Assembly: GCA_017519145.1 (NCBI GenBank)
Contig: JAFWTA010000025.1
Location: forward strand, 32,718 to 96,717
DNA: 64,000 bases
Direction: 5' to 3'
Source of the DNA: Ruminococcus sp.
GTDB taxonomy: Bacteria; Bacillota; Clostridia; Oscillospirales; Ruminococcaceae
The position numbers and the translations under genes were made by a program. Below the pieces are notes generated by a model. The model worked only from the letters and a program-made list of their open reading frames with translations. It made no database searches and was not told the DNA's origin. This document shows, in pieces, positions 32,715-41,850 of this stretch; within the stretch, counting starts at the first letter, position 1; each line of letters starts with the position of its first letter.

Positions 32715-35267
32715 TTGAAACTAAAAAACACTATCGTAAAAAAACTGACTGCTGTATCCGCATCCGCTGCCATAGCACTGACATCGGCGGTGACAACATT
32801 CAGTCCCATGACTGCGGGCGCAGCTGACAATGACTACTATAAAGCGCTTGCTATGTCACTTTATATGTATGATGCAAATGCCTGCGGCAAGGGCATCACC
32901 GACGGTCCGCTCACATGGCGCGGCGACTGTCACACCTATGACGCACAAGCTTCCGTGGGAAGTCTGAACGGCTCACTTAAATCCATCGTTGACCCTGACG
33001 GCGACGGAAAAGTGGACGTTTCGGGCGGCTTCCACGACGCAGGCGACCACATAAAATTCAACCTCACCATCGGCTTCGCCCTGAACAGCCTTGCGCTCTC
33101 GGATTATCTCAATCCCGGAGTGTATGAAAAGGCAGGCTGCAGGGATCATCTCATCTATGAGCTGAAATGGGGCGCCGATTACCTAATGAAGACCACATTC
33201 CTCGACGGCTCCGGCAATGTAGGCGCTGTTGCACACGTTGTTGCCAACGGCGGCACAGACCACGGCATATGGTCGTCCCCCGAGGTGCAGACCTACGAAA
33301 GACCCATATACTGGCTCACAGCAGGCGATAACAACTCGTCGGTATGCTGTGAGATGGCGGCAGGTCTGGCAGGTACAGCATACGTCCTCAAGGACTCCGA
33401 CCCCACATATTCCGCAGAGTGTCTGAAGTACGCAAAGGCTCTGCTGGACTTCGGTCAGAAGCACGTCGGAAACAATACGGGCGGTATCGGCGGATTTTAT
33501 GACACCGCTGCACAGTATCAGGACGAGGAAGCAATGGCTCAGGCGTGGCTCTGGGTCAACGACGCAGGCAGCAAGCCCTCCCGCGTCGGCAAAAACGGCG
33601 ACTACGGCAACAGCCAGTACGACGGCTGGGTATTCTCGTGGGACAAGGTATGGCAGGGCTATTCCGCTCTCATGTACAAGGCTACGGGAGATAAGGCATA
33701 CGCCGATGAGCTTCAGTATGAGCTCAAAAATCAGGGTGACCTGAAGGTCGGCACATATAACGCCGGCGGCTGGGGCGCTTCACGCTACAACTGCGCTAAG
33801 CAGATGGACGCTCTCGCCCTTGCAAACGGCGACGCAAATGCAGATTATGCAAAGGCTGCAAAGTACCAGATGGATCACATCCTCGGCGACAACAACCTCG
33901 GCTACAGCTTCCTGCTGGGATACGGCAGCAAGTGGCCCGTACATATCCACCACCGTGCTGCTAACCCCGGAACCGACGCATCGGGAGCCGCCTCAAATCC
34001 TTCTGCCAAGTACACAGCTTACGGTCTCCTCGTAGGCGGCGACGACTCCAGCGGATATCAGGATCATACCGACAAGTACCAGTACACCGAAGGCGCTCTC
34101 GATTATAACGGCTGCTTCGCTATCGCCTGTGCAGGCATCGCAAACCTCTACGGCGGCGACGCTTCTTCAATGCCCGCACTTGCTAAGCAGGTAAGCGAGA
34201 TCAACGCTGATTTCAAGTTCGGTTCAGCAGAACCCGTAACTACCACTACTACCACTACCACAACTTATACAACTACGACGACTACCACCACAACAACTGT
34301 TACACAGCCCCTCGTGACTATAACAGCAAGACCCAGTTATATTGTTCAGGAGGTCATCTCCTATCCTGCAAAGACAGAGTACACTGTCGGCGAGAGCCTT
34401 GACCTTACAGGCGTTTCCGTAAAGGTACGCTCCGAGACTTACTGGCAGGAGGTCGAAGGCGGAAGCAGAGCAGGTATCATCTACGGCGAGCCTTTTGTAT
34501 TAGAAAATATCACTCTTGATCCTGCTAACGCCATTATCGGCGGTGAGAACGGCGCTATCTGGAAGGGTGATATGGCTGACGAGCTGACTCCCGGAAGCTA
34601 TACTGTAATGTATGACAAAACATACACAGATGATCAGAATCGTGAGATACAGTTCGGGAACTTCAAGCACCGCATTACCGTCAAGGAAGCAGATAAGACC
34701 GAACCCTATACCTTTGTTTTCGCAATAAAGGACAAGGACACGGGCGAGCTCGTAAAGAACCCGGAGCTCTCATTCCGCGTAAACGGTCTCATTTCTCTCC
34801 CCGAGGATTCGGGACTCCATATAGCTGATCCTTACGATCATGTCTATGTTAAACTCGATGCCGCTAACGGCAATCCCATGACCTACACCTGCGATATATT
34901 CAATGACAGAAAAACAGTCAATGTGGATCTGATCACAGCAAAGGCTGACGGCTATACATTTGTTGAGGTCAATGAGGACATCAGGGACGGCGGCAAGCCC
35001 AATACCATGTATTACGATGTGCTGATGACCAAGGCAAGCGCTGCTGTCAAGGGCGACGCAAACTGCGACGGAAGCATAGAGCTGGCTGACGCCATACTCA
35101 TCATGCAGTCAATGGCTAACCCCAACAAGTACGCCGAGGGCGGCACAGACAGCATGGCTCTGACTCCTCAGGGCAGAATAAACGGCGATATCAACGGTGA
35201 CGGTCTCACCTCCGATGACGCACTTACTATCCAGAAGTTCCTCCTCCATCTCATACCATCTCTGTGA
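32715..35267 (+). CDS. dockerin-bearing glycoside hydrolase family 9 endoglucanase (first)
   Basis: Protein of 850 residues from a TTG start (32715) with GAGAGGAG 8 nt upstream; the ATG at 32649 has no ribosome site. Signal peptide to about residue 36. GH9 catalytic domain about 38-505: catalytic aspartates in HDAGDH (D108/D111), HHRAANP, and the acid glutamate in YTEGALDYNG (E459). A Thr-rich linker (508-532) leads to a Big_3-like Ig domain (about 536-660, YPAKTEYTVGESLDLTG), an unassigned module (about 662-777) and a dockerin (778-850) with canonical loops DANCDGSIELAD and DINGDGLTSDD. It cleaves beta-1,4-glucan outside the cell and docks to a cohesin. Confidence 0.95.
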   Translation: MKLKNTIVKKLTAVSASAAIALTSAVTTFSPMTAGAADNDYYKALAMSLYMYDANACGKGITDGPLTWRGDCHTYDAQASVGSLNGSLKSIVDPDGDGKVDVSGGFHDAGDHIKFNLTIGFALNSLALSDYLNPGVYEKAGCRDHLIYELKWGADYLMKTTFLDGSGNVGAVAHVVANGGTDHGIWSSPEVQTYERPIYWLTAGDNNSSVCCEMAAGLAGTAYVLKDSDPTYSAECLKYAKALLDFGQKHVGNNTGGIGGFYDTAAQYQDEEAMAQAWLWVNDAGSKPSRVGKNGDYGNSQYDGWVFSWDKVWQGYSALMYKATGDKAYADELQYELKNQGDLKVGTYNAGGWGASRYNCAKQMDALALANGDANADYAKAAKYQMDHILGDNNLGYSFLLGYGSKWPVHIHHRAANPGTDASGAASNPSAKYTAYGLLVGGDDSSGYQDHTDKYQYTEGALDYNGCFAIACAGIANLYGGDASSMPALAKQVSEINADFKFGSAEPVTTTTTTTTTYTTTTTTTTTTVTQPLVTITARPSYIVQEVISYPAKTEYTVGESLDLTGVSVKVRSETYWQEVEGGSRAGIIYGEPFVLENITLDPANAIIGGENGAIWKGDMADELTPGSYTVMYDKTYTDDQNREIQFGNFKHRITVKEADKTEPYTFVFAIKDKDTGELVKNPELSFRVNGLISLPEDSGLHIADPYDHVYVKLDAANGNPMTYTCDIFNDRKTVNVDLITAKADGYTFVEVNEDIRDGGKPNTMYYDVLMTKASAAVKGDANCDGSIELADAILIMQSMANPNKYAEGGTDSMALTPQGRINGDINGDGLTSDDALTIQKFLLHLIPSL
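34237..34307 (+). repeat. threonine-codon microsatellite (linker of first GH9)
   Basis: A low-complexity ACN tract encoding nearly pure threonine between the catalytic domain and the Ig-like module. Such O-glycosylatable linkers are usual in ruminococcal cellulases. Length may vary between strains. Confidence 0.9.
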
Positions 35268-35296
35268 TAGTTTCTCATAACTGAATGACCACCTCT

Positions 35297-35348
35297 CAGG
35301 CTTGTGCGGAACCTCCGTTCCGTGCGAGCCTGATTTTTTACACCTTAT
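35297..35348 (+). terminator. terminator of the first GH9 gene
   Basis: Long imperfect stem from CAGGCT to AGCCTG with inner GCGGAAC/GTTCCG pairing and a CTCC loop, then TTTTTT, about 30 nt past the stop. Confidence 0.85.
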
Positions 35349-35477
35349 CTGCACAAAATCCATGGCAATTATACACAATGCTCAGCAGTCTTTTTTGCAC
35401 ATTATGACGAAAATATGAATAATCCATTGAAATTAATCATATTGTAACCTTTGTGTTACCGTTTTGTTACCAAATTT

Positions 35478-35497
35478 CAAGGTAAACCTTGTATAAT
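35478..35497 (+). promoter_or_regulatory. palindrome abutting the -10 of the second GH9 gene
   Basis: CAAGGT-AA-ACCTTG (35478-35491) sits directly against TATAAT (35492-35497). No good -35 is present at 17 nt. Upstream, GTTACC-type words recur three times between 35443 and 35472. This looks like a regulated promoter with an operator covering the -10 region. Confidence 0.5.
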
Positions 35498-35546
35498 GGG
35501 TGTAAGACATATTATAGGCAGATCATATTGAAAGAAGTGTGATAAC

Positions 35547-38219
35547 ATGAACAAATTAAACAGGCTGAAATCAGCCATCATAAGCAGTGCTATCGCCCTC
35601 ACCTCGATTGCGGCACCTCTCTCAAACATCGGTGCTCCCTCTCTCACAGCAAACGCGGCAGACGGTGATAACTACGCAAAGCTCCTTCAGTACTCCCTCT
35701 ATCTTTATGACGCAAATATGTGCGGAAACAACTCCGAATGCGGTATCTCATGGAGAGGCAACTGCCACACCAATGACGAAGTACCCGGCGGTTTCCACGA
35801 TGCAGGCGACCATGTTATGTTCGGTCAGCCCCAGGGCTATGCAGCTGCTACACTGGGCTGGGCTTACTATGAATTCAAGGACGCCTTCACTGCTACAGGA
35901 CAGGACGCTCACCTCAAAGTAATAACCGACAAATTCTGTAAATTCTTCCGTGACGCAACAGTGCTCAACGGCAATACCGTTTCCAAGGTCCTCATCGAAA
36001 AGGGTGAAGGAAATCAGGACCATATGTACTGGGGCGCTCCCGAAACTCAGGGCGACAGAGGCCGTATGGTATGGACTACAGGCGGTGCTGCAAACATCAC
36101 TGCCGAGTATGCGGCAGCTCTCGCAGCTAACTATGTAAACTTCGGTAATCCCGATGACCTCAAGTACGCTGAGGCTCTCTACAACTTCTCAAAGCAGAAC
36201 CCCGGAACATATTCCGTTGCTCCTTTCTATGTAAGCGGCACCAGCGGATCCGCTGATGAGCTCGCATGGGCAGCAGGCTGGCTTTACAAGGCTACAAACA
36301 ACCAGAAGTATCTCAATGATCTCGGAACTTGTCCCGAGGGCTACTGGGTACACTGCTGGGAGAACGTTGGCCTCGGTGCTTCTATCCTCAAGGCTGAGGC
36401 AACAGGCGACTGGAGCATCGTTCACGAGATCGGCGGCGGCAACGAGTACAAGTTCTACGACGAGTGGGGCTCGGCAAGACACAATGCTACCGCTCAGATG
36501 GCAACTCTCGTAGCTGCTAAGTACAACCACGGTGACGCAGGCTGGGCTAAGGGTCAGATGCAGTACCTCACAGGCGACAAGGCTTTCCAGAACGGAAGAA
36601 GCTACTGCCTTATCGTTGGCTTCAAGGACAATTCTTCCAAGAATCCTCACCACAGAGCTTCTTCACCTAATGCAAATGCAGACGAGGCAAATGACGGAAT
36701 CCAGAACAAGAACCTGCTGGTCGGCGCTCTCTGCGGCGGTCCTAAGCAGGCAAACGGCGACGGCTACGCTGACGTTCGTTCCGACTATCAGGCTAACGAG
36801 GTAGCTGTTGACTATAACGCAGGTCTCGTTGGTGCAGCAGCAGGTCTTTACCACTTCTACAAGACAGGCTCAACTGTTTCCACTATCCCCGGTGTTACAA
36901 AGATCTACAACGGCGGCGGAAGCACACCTACACCTTCAGTAACAACTACAACTTATAACGATCCCGGTCCGAGCATCGTTACCACAACTACTTCCTACAC
37001 TCCCGGTCCTTCTACAGGCAGCGGAAAGACTCTCCTTCCTTCTGATATGAAGGTCGGTACAGAGGAAGGCAAAGACGGACCTATCAGCTATGCTGAATTC
37101 GCTCCTCAGGGCGCTAAGAAGGCTACACTTTACTTCAAGATCAACACCAGCGATACACAGGCTTCCGGCGGCTTCGGCACATGGACAGGCAAGTGGGAGC
37201 AGGTAGAGTTTGAGAACGTAAAGGCTGACGCTAACAAGGAAGTAGTAGTTGACTACGATATTCCTTCAAATGTAGGCTCAACTGTAAAGGCTATGATCTG
37301 GTGGCCTCAGGGCGACGGCGTTACTATCGAAAAGGTAGTTCTCGACGGCGGCAGCGGAAGCAGCACACCTACACCTTCAGTAACTACTTCAACTACAAGA
37401 TATAATCCCCCTGCTGTAACTACTACAACAAACTCTAATCCTTCTGTTTCAGGCGGCAACGGCGTTTACAAGTTAGAGCTCAACAAGACTCTCAAGTTCG
37501 ACGATGCAGCTGACGACAAGATGATCGGCTTCGACTGGGCTGACTTCAAGATTCCCAGCGGCGAGTACGCTACTAAGATAGAGTTCAACATCTCAGCAAG
37601 CGGCAACATCGACAAGTGGGTAGGTAACTTCGGTTCTTCAACAACTGTTGCTCCCGATTACTGGTACATGGATGATGACGCTCAGCAGGATAAATCCATC
37701 AACAGCAGCAAGGCTACTATCACATGGACTCCCTCTGCAAGCGCTGCAAAGACTTTCGCTTACAGCTTAGGCGAGCTCAAGTTCGGTACATGGTGGACTA
37801 ATGTTTCATCATACACTATGGACTCAATCGTTGTTTACACAGAAAAGGGTTCATCTACTGTAACTCCTACACCTACAACAACTTCAAGAACAACAACTAC
37901 AACTACAACGACCAAGGTCACAACAACTACAACAACTACAACCACTACTGCAAAGCCCGTTAACAACCTCCGCCTCGGCGATACAAACTGCGACGGTGCT
38001 GTTGAGCTGGCTGATGCTATACTCATCATGCAGTATATGGCTAACCCCAACAAGTTCGGTCTCTCAGGCAGCGATCCTCACCACATGACCGAGCAGGGTC
38101 TCGAAAACTCTAATGTATACCAGAGAAATTCCAGCGGCGTAACAGCTAATGATGCTCTTGCTATCCAGGAATATCTCCTCGGTCTCATCAGCGGTTTCCC
38201 CATCGATATGCTTCGATAA
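35547..38219 (+). CDS. dockerin-bearing glycoside hydrolase family 9 cellulase (second) with two binding-type modules
   Basis: Protein of 890 residues. Signal peptide to about residue 37; GH9 domain about 40-455 with aspartates in HDAGDH (D85/D88), PHHRASSP, and the acid glutamate in NEVAVDYNAG (E418). Pro/Thr linkers separate two beta-rich modules: about 494-602 (GTWTGKWEQVEFENV, AMIWWPQGDG) and about 640-768 (FNISASGNIDKWVGNFG, GTWWTNVSSYTMDSIVV), which look like related carbohydrate-binding modules; CBM79, known from ruminococcal GH9 enzymes, is one candidate. A third Thr linker leads to a dockerin (about 812-882) whose first loop DTNCDGAVELAD is canonical but whose second (NVYQRNSSGVTAND) lacks acidic ligands. 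AAAGAAG-type site before the ATG. Confidence 0.95.
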   Translation: MNKLNRLKSAIISSAIALTSIAAPLSNIGAPSLTANAADGDNYAKLLQYSLYLYDANMCGNNSECGISWRGNCHTNDEVPGGFHDAGDHVMFGQPQGYAAATLGWAYYEFKDAFTATGQDAHLKVITDKFCKFFRDATVLNGNTVSKVLIEKGEGNQDHMYWGAPETQGDRGRMVWTTGGAANITAEYAAALAANYVNFGNPDDLKYAEALYNFSKQNPGTYSVAPFYVSGTSGSADELAWAAGWLYKATNNQKYLNDLGTCPEGYWVHCWENVGLGASILKAEATGDWSIVHEIGGGNEYKFYDEWGSARHNATAQMATLVAAKYNHGDAGWAKGQMQYLTGDKAFQNGRSYCLIVGFKDNSSKNPHHRASSPNANADEANDGIQNKNLLVGALCGGPKQANGDGYADVRSDYQANEVAVDYNAGLVGAAAGLYHFYKTGSTVSTIPGVTKIYNGGGSTPTPSVTTTTYNDPGPSIVTTTTSYTPGPSTGSGKTLLPSDMKVGTEEGKDGPISYAEFAPQGAKKATLYFKINTSDTQASGGFGTWTGKWEQVEFENVKADANKEVVVDYDIPSNVGSTVKAMIWWPQGDGVTIEKVVLDGGSGSSTPTPSVTTSTTRYNPPAVTTTTNSNPSVSGGNGVYKLELNKTLKFDDAADDKMIGFDWADFKIPSGEYATKIEFNISASGNIDKWVGNFGSSTTVAPDYWYMDDDAQQDKSINSSKATITWTPSASAAKTFAYSLGELKFGTWWTNVSSYTMDSIVVYTEKGSSTVTPTPTTTSRTTTTTTTTKVTTTTTTTTTTAKPVNNLRLGDTNCDGAVELADAILIMQYMANPNKFGLSGSDPHHMTEQGLENSNVYQRNSSGVTANDALAIQEYLLGLISGFPIDMLR

Positions 38220-38225
38220 AACACA

Positions 38226-38255
38226 GAGCAGCTTCGTATGAAGCTGCTCTTTTTT
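38226..38255 (+). terminator. terminator of the second GH9 gene
   Basis: Perfect 10-bp stem GAGCAGCTTC/GAAGCTGCTC with a GTAT loop and TTTTTT, 6 nt past the stop codon. Confidence 0.95.
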
Positions 38256-38329
38256 GCCATTTTTACATTACTTGTATGATTTCAACAATTTTGCCCCGTT
38301 TTTTTGTCTTGCTTTTTCGATAAAACCCC

Positions 38330-38358
38330 TTGCAAATCCTTGCAGTCTGTGATATAAT
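38330..38358 (+). promoter_or_regulatory. promoter of secG
   Basis: TTGCAA (38330-38335), 17-nt spacer, TATAAT (38353-38358) with TGA extended -10, 63 nt before the secG ATG. Confidence 0.85.
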
Positions 38359-38421
38359 ATTAAAGCTAATTGAAATATATCGGCTTTTGCCGTATTCCAT
38401 ACTTATTCGGAGGTAGTTTTT

Positions 38422-38679
38422 ATGTCAACTTTAGAGATCATCGGCGGTATCGTCATACTCGTCCTCAGCCTTTTAACCATCGTTGTCTGCCTTTCACAGG
38501 AGCAGAAATCACAGGACAGCATGACAGCTGCTCTCACAGGTGCAAGCGCTGATTCCTTCTACGGAAAGAACGAGGGAAGAACAAAGGAAGCCATCCTCGC
38601 TAAGATAACAAGAGTTATGGCGATCATCCTTTTCGCTGCTGTACTTGCAGTAAACATCGTACCGATCTTCACAAAGTAA
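38422..38679 (+). CDS. secG: preprotein translocase subunit SecG
   Basis: Protein of 85 residues with two transmembrane helices (about 4-23 and 65-82) joined by a polar loop containing the family-typical SFYGKNEGRTKEAILAKIT. SecG assists SecYE during export. GGAGG lies 9 nt before the ATG. The secG-rnr order is conserved widely in Firmicutes. Confidence 0.93.
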   Translation: MSTLEIIGGIVILVLSLLTIVVCLSQEQKSQDSMTAALTGASADSFYGKNEGRTKEAILAKITRVMAIILFAAVLAVNIVPIFTK

Positions 38680-38690
38680 GAAAAGAAACT

Positions 38691-38722
38691 GCCCTGTGAC
38701 TCAGAGTCATGGGGCTTATTTT
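38691..38722 (+). terminator. terminator or attenuator between secG and rnr
   Basis: Stem GCCCTGTGAC/GTCATGGGGC (8 of 10 paired) with a 5-nt loop, then TTATTTTTTG. rnr has no separate promoter that I can see, so partial read-through is likely. Confidence 0.7.
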
Positions 38723-38763
38723 TTGCTCCGCTGTACGCGGATAATAAGACACAAGGAGAAAAT

Positions 38764-40935
38764 ATGGCTGAAAAAAAGAAAAAACAGTCCGACAAGAAGG
38801 GCAGCAGTCCCGTGTCGGTTGAAAGCTACAAAAATAAAATAGTCACCTTCCTGAAGGCTTACGGAAAGAAGTCCATGCCCCTCAGCGAGCTTGAGGCTAA
38901 GTGCAGGACCAAGAAATCGGGCAGGGAGAACTTCGCTGCCGCCTTTTCCGAGCTCCGCACGGAAGGCGTAGTTATGATGAAAAAGGGCATGAAGGCTGCA
39001 CTGTGCTCCCGTCTGGGAGTGTATGCAGGCGAAGTCACCAGACTGAGCCGCACCTTCGGCTTCGCTGTCACAGACGAGGGCGTGGAGTACTTTATCCCCG
39101 GCAAGTGTATGCTGGGCGCCATGCCCCACGACAGGGTGCTCATCTCCCCCATCGCCTCAAGAACAGGCGAGCCCGAGGGCGAGATACTGGATATACTGGA
39201 GTTCGGAAGCTCTCAGCTCACCGGCAGGATAGAGTTCGAGGACGGCAAGCCCTATCTCGTACCCGATACCGCTTCAAAGAACCATGTCATCATCGTCCGC
39301 GAGGAGAGCATACCCTTTGAAAACGGCGACAAGGTGCTGGCGGAGATAGTCTACCGCGGCAGACGCCATGCCGAGCATAAGGTAAAGGTCACTCTCGTTT
39401 TCGGAAGCTCGGAGTATGCTGCCTCCACAGCCGCTTCAATTCTGGTGACACACGGCGCGCCCACAGCCTTCCCCGAGGAGGTGCTGAAGGAAGCCCGTAA
39501 GATAGCCGAGGGCGGTGTTCAGGAGTACAGCTTCAACAACCGCGAGGACCTGCGCGATATGACTATCTTCACCATTGACGGCGCAGAGTCCAAGGACCTT
39601 GATGACGCAGTATCCGTTGAAAAGACCCAAAAGGGCTACCGTCTGGGCGTCCACATCGCCGATGTCTCGCACTATGTCAAGGGCAACAGTGCCCTCGACA
39701 AGGAGGCTCTGCTCCGCGGAACAAGTATCTACTACGCAGACAAGGTCATTCCCATGCTGCCCAAGGAGCTGTCAAACGGTATCTGCTCCCTCAATCCCAA
39801 CGAGGACAGGCTCACCCTGTCGGCTTTCATGGAGCTGGACAAGGAGGGAAATATGCTCTCCTACCGCTTCTGCAAGAGCGTTATCCGCTCACGGGTCAAG
39901 GGCGTCTATTCCGAGATAAACCGTATCCTCGACGGCACCGAATCCGAGGATATCGCGGAAAAGTACTCCGCGGTAAGAAAGAATATCGACCTCATGAACG
40001 AGCTGGCGGACAAGCTCATCGCTAAGAAGCAGCTCCGTCACGCTCCCGAGATAGAGACCACGGAAAGCAAGCTCCTCATAGGCGAGGACGGTATCTGCTA
40101 TGACGTACAGCCCCGTGAACGCGGCAAGGCTGAGCGCATTATCGAGGAGTTCATGCTGACTGCAAACGAGGCTGCCGCAAAGCTGGCAAAGGACAAAAAG
40201 GTGCCTTTCGTGTACCGTATACACGAGGCTCCCCCCGAGGCAAAGGCGGAGGCTCTCCACGAGCTGCTGCCCAAGTACGGCTTCGAGTGCCCCCATTTCA
40301 GCGAGTTCAAGCCTGCTCACGCGGCTAAGATACTGGACAGCGCAAGGGGCACGGACAAGTTTGAAGCCGTGAATATGCTGGTGCTCCGCTCTATGGCTAA
40401 GGCAAAGTACTCCAACGAACCCCTCGGTCACTTCGGACTGGTGCTGGACGACTACGCGCACTTCACCTCGCCTATCCGCCGATATCCCGACCTCGCCATT
40501 CACCGCATAATCACCGATATCCTCGCAGGCTACAACAACGAATGGCTCAGCAAGCGCTATGAAGCCTTTGCGCTGAACGCCTCGGAGCGCTCCTCCGCTG
40601 CGGAGATACGCGCTGTTACCATCGAGCGCGAGTGCGAGGACTGCTACAAGGCTGAGTATATGAAAGCCCACCTCGGCGAGAGCTTCACCGCTAAGATATC
40701 GGGTGTTACCGAGTTCGGCTTCTATGCGGAGCTCCCCAACACTGTGGAGGGACTTGTCCATATAAGGACGCTCCCCGAGGGCGAGTATGACTACTCGGAG
40801 CCCGTTTCACTTACAGAAAAGTTCAGCGGCGTTTCCTATACACTGGGTCAGACCGTTCAGGTGGTCTGTGCAGCAGTAAACGTCAGCGACGGCACTATCG
40901 ATTTCGTTCTCGACGACGAACAGGAGGATGACTGA
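38764..40935 (+). CDS. rnr: ribonuclease R
   Basis: Protein of 723 residues. A basic N-terminus and winged-helix segment precede cold-shock-like domains, the RNB catalytic domain with metal-binding DGAESKDLDDAVSVE (about residue 272) and YAHFTSPIRRYPDL, and a C-terminal S1 domain (GESFTAKISGVTEFGFYAEL, about 637). It degrades structured RNA 3' to 5', including defective mRNAs with tmRNA help. smpB and ssrA, often next in this gene order, are not here; a lipoprotein gene overlaps the stop instead. AAGGAG precedes the ATG. Confidence 0.97.
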   Translation: MAEKKKKQSDKKGSSPVSVESYKNKIVTFLKAYGKKSMPLSELEAKCRTKKSGRENFAAAFSELRTEGVVMMKKGMKAALCSRLGVYAGEVTRLSRTFGFAVTDEGVEYFIPGKCMLGAMPHDRVLISPIASRTGEPEGEILDILEFGSSQLTGRIEFEDGKPYLVPDTASKNHVIIVREESIPFENGDKVLAEIVYRGRRHAEHKVKVTLVFGSSEYAASTAASILVTHGAPTAFPEEVLKEARKIAEGGVQEYSFNNREDLRDMTIFTIDGAESKDLDDAVSVEKTQKGYRLGVHIADVSHYVKGNSALDKEALLRGTSIYYADKVIPMLPKELSNGICSLNPNEDRLTLSAFMELDKEGNMLSYRFCKSVIRSRVKGVYSEINRILDGTESEDIAEKYSAVRKNIDLMNELADKLIAKKQLRHAPEIETTESKLLIGEDGICYDVQPRERGKAERIIEEFMLTANEAAAKLAKDKKVPFVYRIHEAPPEAKAEALHELLPKYGFECPHFSEFKPAHAAKILDSARGTDKFEAVNMLVLRSMAKAKYSNEPLGHFGLVLDDYAHFTSPIRRYPDLAIHRIITDILAGYNNEWLSKRYEAFALNASERSSAAEIRAVTIERECEDCYKAEYMKAHLGESFTAKISGVTEFGFYAELPNTVEGLVHIRTLPEGEYDYSEPVSLTEKFSGVSYTLGQTVQVVCAAVNVSDGTIDFVLDDEQEDD

Positions 40936-41735
40936 TGAAAAAGCTCTTATCACTCATTGCGGCAGCGGCTGTTGCCGTGGGAGCTGTCTCATGCAGCAGC
41001 AAAAAGGCAGGAAGCTCCTCACAGAGCTCCAAAGCTGATACCACCGAGGCTGTCACCACTATGCAGCCCGTTCCTGCCGACCACTCCCGGCAGACCACAA
41101 CAACGGCAGCGGCTTCCACAACTGCGGCTGCGGAGACCACTGTCACCACTGCCGCTGCTCAGGAGGCAACTCACCAGCCCGACCCGCTGGGCGGCGATGC
41201 CTTTGAATACAACGACGACGGTGCCGTTGTCTTTGACAAGCCCGTTGAGGACTCCGACGACAAAACTCTCATTGCCGCTGCTCAGGCGCTTTTCGAGTCA
41301 GCAGGCCATGTGCAGATGCTCTTTACCGTGGGCTGTCCCTATAAGGTGGACTACGATAACTATATCGAAAACGACCTCGGCTGGCAGTTCTACCGCATAA
41401 CCGAAAGCGGTATCAGCCGATTCAGCGACATTGAGGACGGCTACTACAAAGTGTTCAGCAGACGCTATCCCAGCAGTGAGCTTTCGGAGCTGTATATCGA
41501 GAAAAACGGAGCGGTCTACGCTCTCTGCGGCAACCGCGGCAGCAATATCTACTACTCATCATCGAGGATAACGGGCATCAAGTCAAGGACAGACGACGAG
41601 ATAGTGTTTACCGTTGAGAATTACTATGACGGAAGCGACTTCGATCAGGAGTCCTATACCGAGACCGACGATTTCTCGGTAGTCATCGAAAACGGCAATG
41701 TCTGGAAGGCAGGACAGTTTACACTGCCGTATTAA
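40935..41735 (+). CDS. lipoprotein of unknown function with Thr/Ala-rich linker
   Basis: Protein of 266 residues. Lipobox VGAVSC (Cys 20), then a Ser/Lys stretch and a Thr/Ala linker (about residues 35-75, TTTTAAASTTAAAETTVTTA). The mature domain (about 90-266) includes LFTVGCPYKVDYDNYIENDL and ends SVVIENGNVWKAGQFTLPY. No known enzyme motif. Its ATG shares a base with the rnr stop (TGATG). The TAA stop falls inside the conserved head of an intergenic repeat beginning at 41732, so the repeat may have supplied the present 3' end. Confidence 0.75.
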   Translation: MKKLLSLIAAAAVAVGAVSCSSKKAGSSSQSSKADTTEAVTTMQPVPADHSRQTTTTAAASTTAAAETTVTTAAAQEATHQPDPLGGDAFEYNDDGAVVFDKPVEDSDDKTLIAAAQALFESAGHVQMLFTVGCPYKVDYDNYIENDLGWQFYRITESGISRFSDIEDGYYKVFSRRYPSSELSELYIEKNGAVYALCGNRGSNIYYSSSRITGIKSRTDDEIVFTVENYYDGSDFDQESYTETDDFSVVIENGNVWKAGQFTLPY

Positions 41736-41820
41736 ATTCCGAAGCCCTTAGCCTTTAGCTTTTAGCCATTAGGAAGCGGCTCCGCCGCTTTATTATCGGG
41801 CGGATAATATCCGCCCCTAC
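41732..41820. repeat. intergenic palindromic element, family A (copy 2)
   Basis: Starts with the same 22-nt block as at 20749-20770 (TTAAATTCCGAAGCCC...), then TAGCCATTAG, two perfect hairpins AAGCGGC/GCCGCTT (41774-41790) and GGGCGGATA/TATCCGCCC (41798-41816), and a CCCTAC end like that of copy 1. Head and tail are shared while the hairpins in between differ in sequence. Confidence 0.75.
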
Positions 41821-41850
41821 ATCAGGCTAACGGTTAAAACAAAAAATCGG

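Noticed and set aside
34237-34307. ACN repeat tracts as CRISPR or mobile repeats
   Set aside because: They are in-frame threonine linkers of dockerin enzymes.
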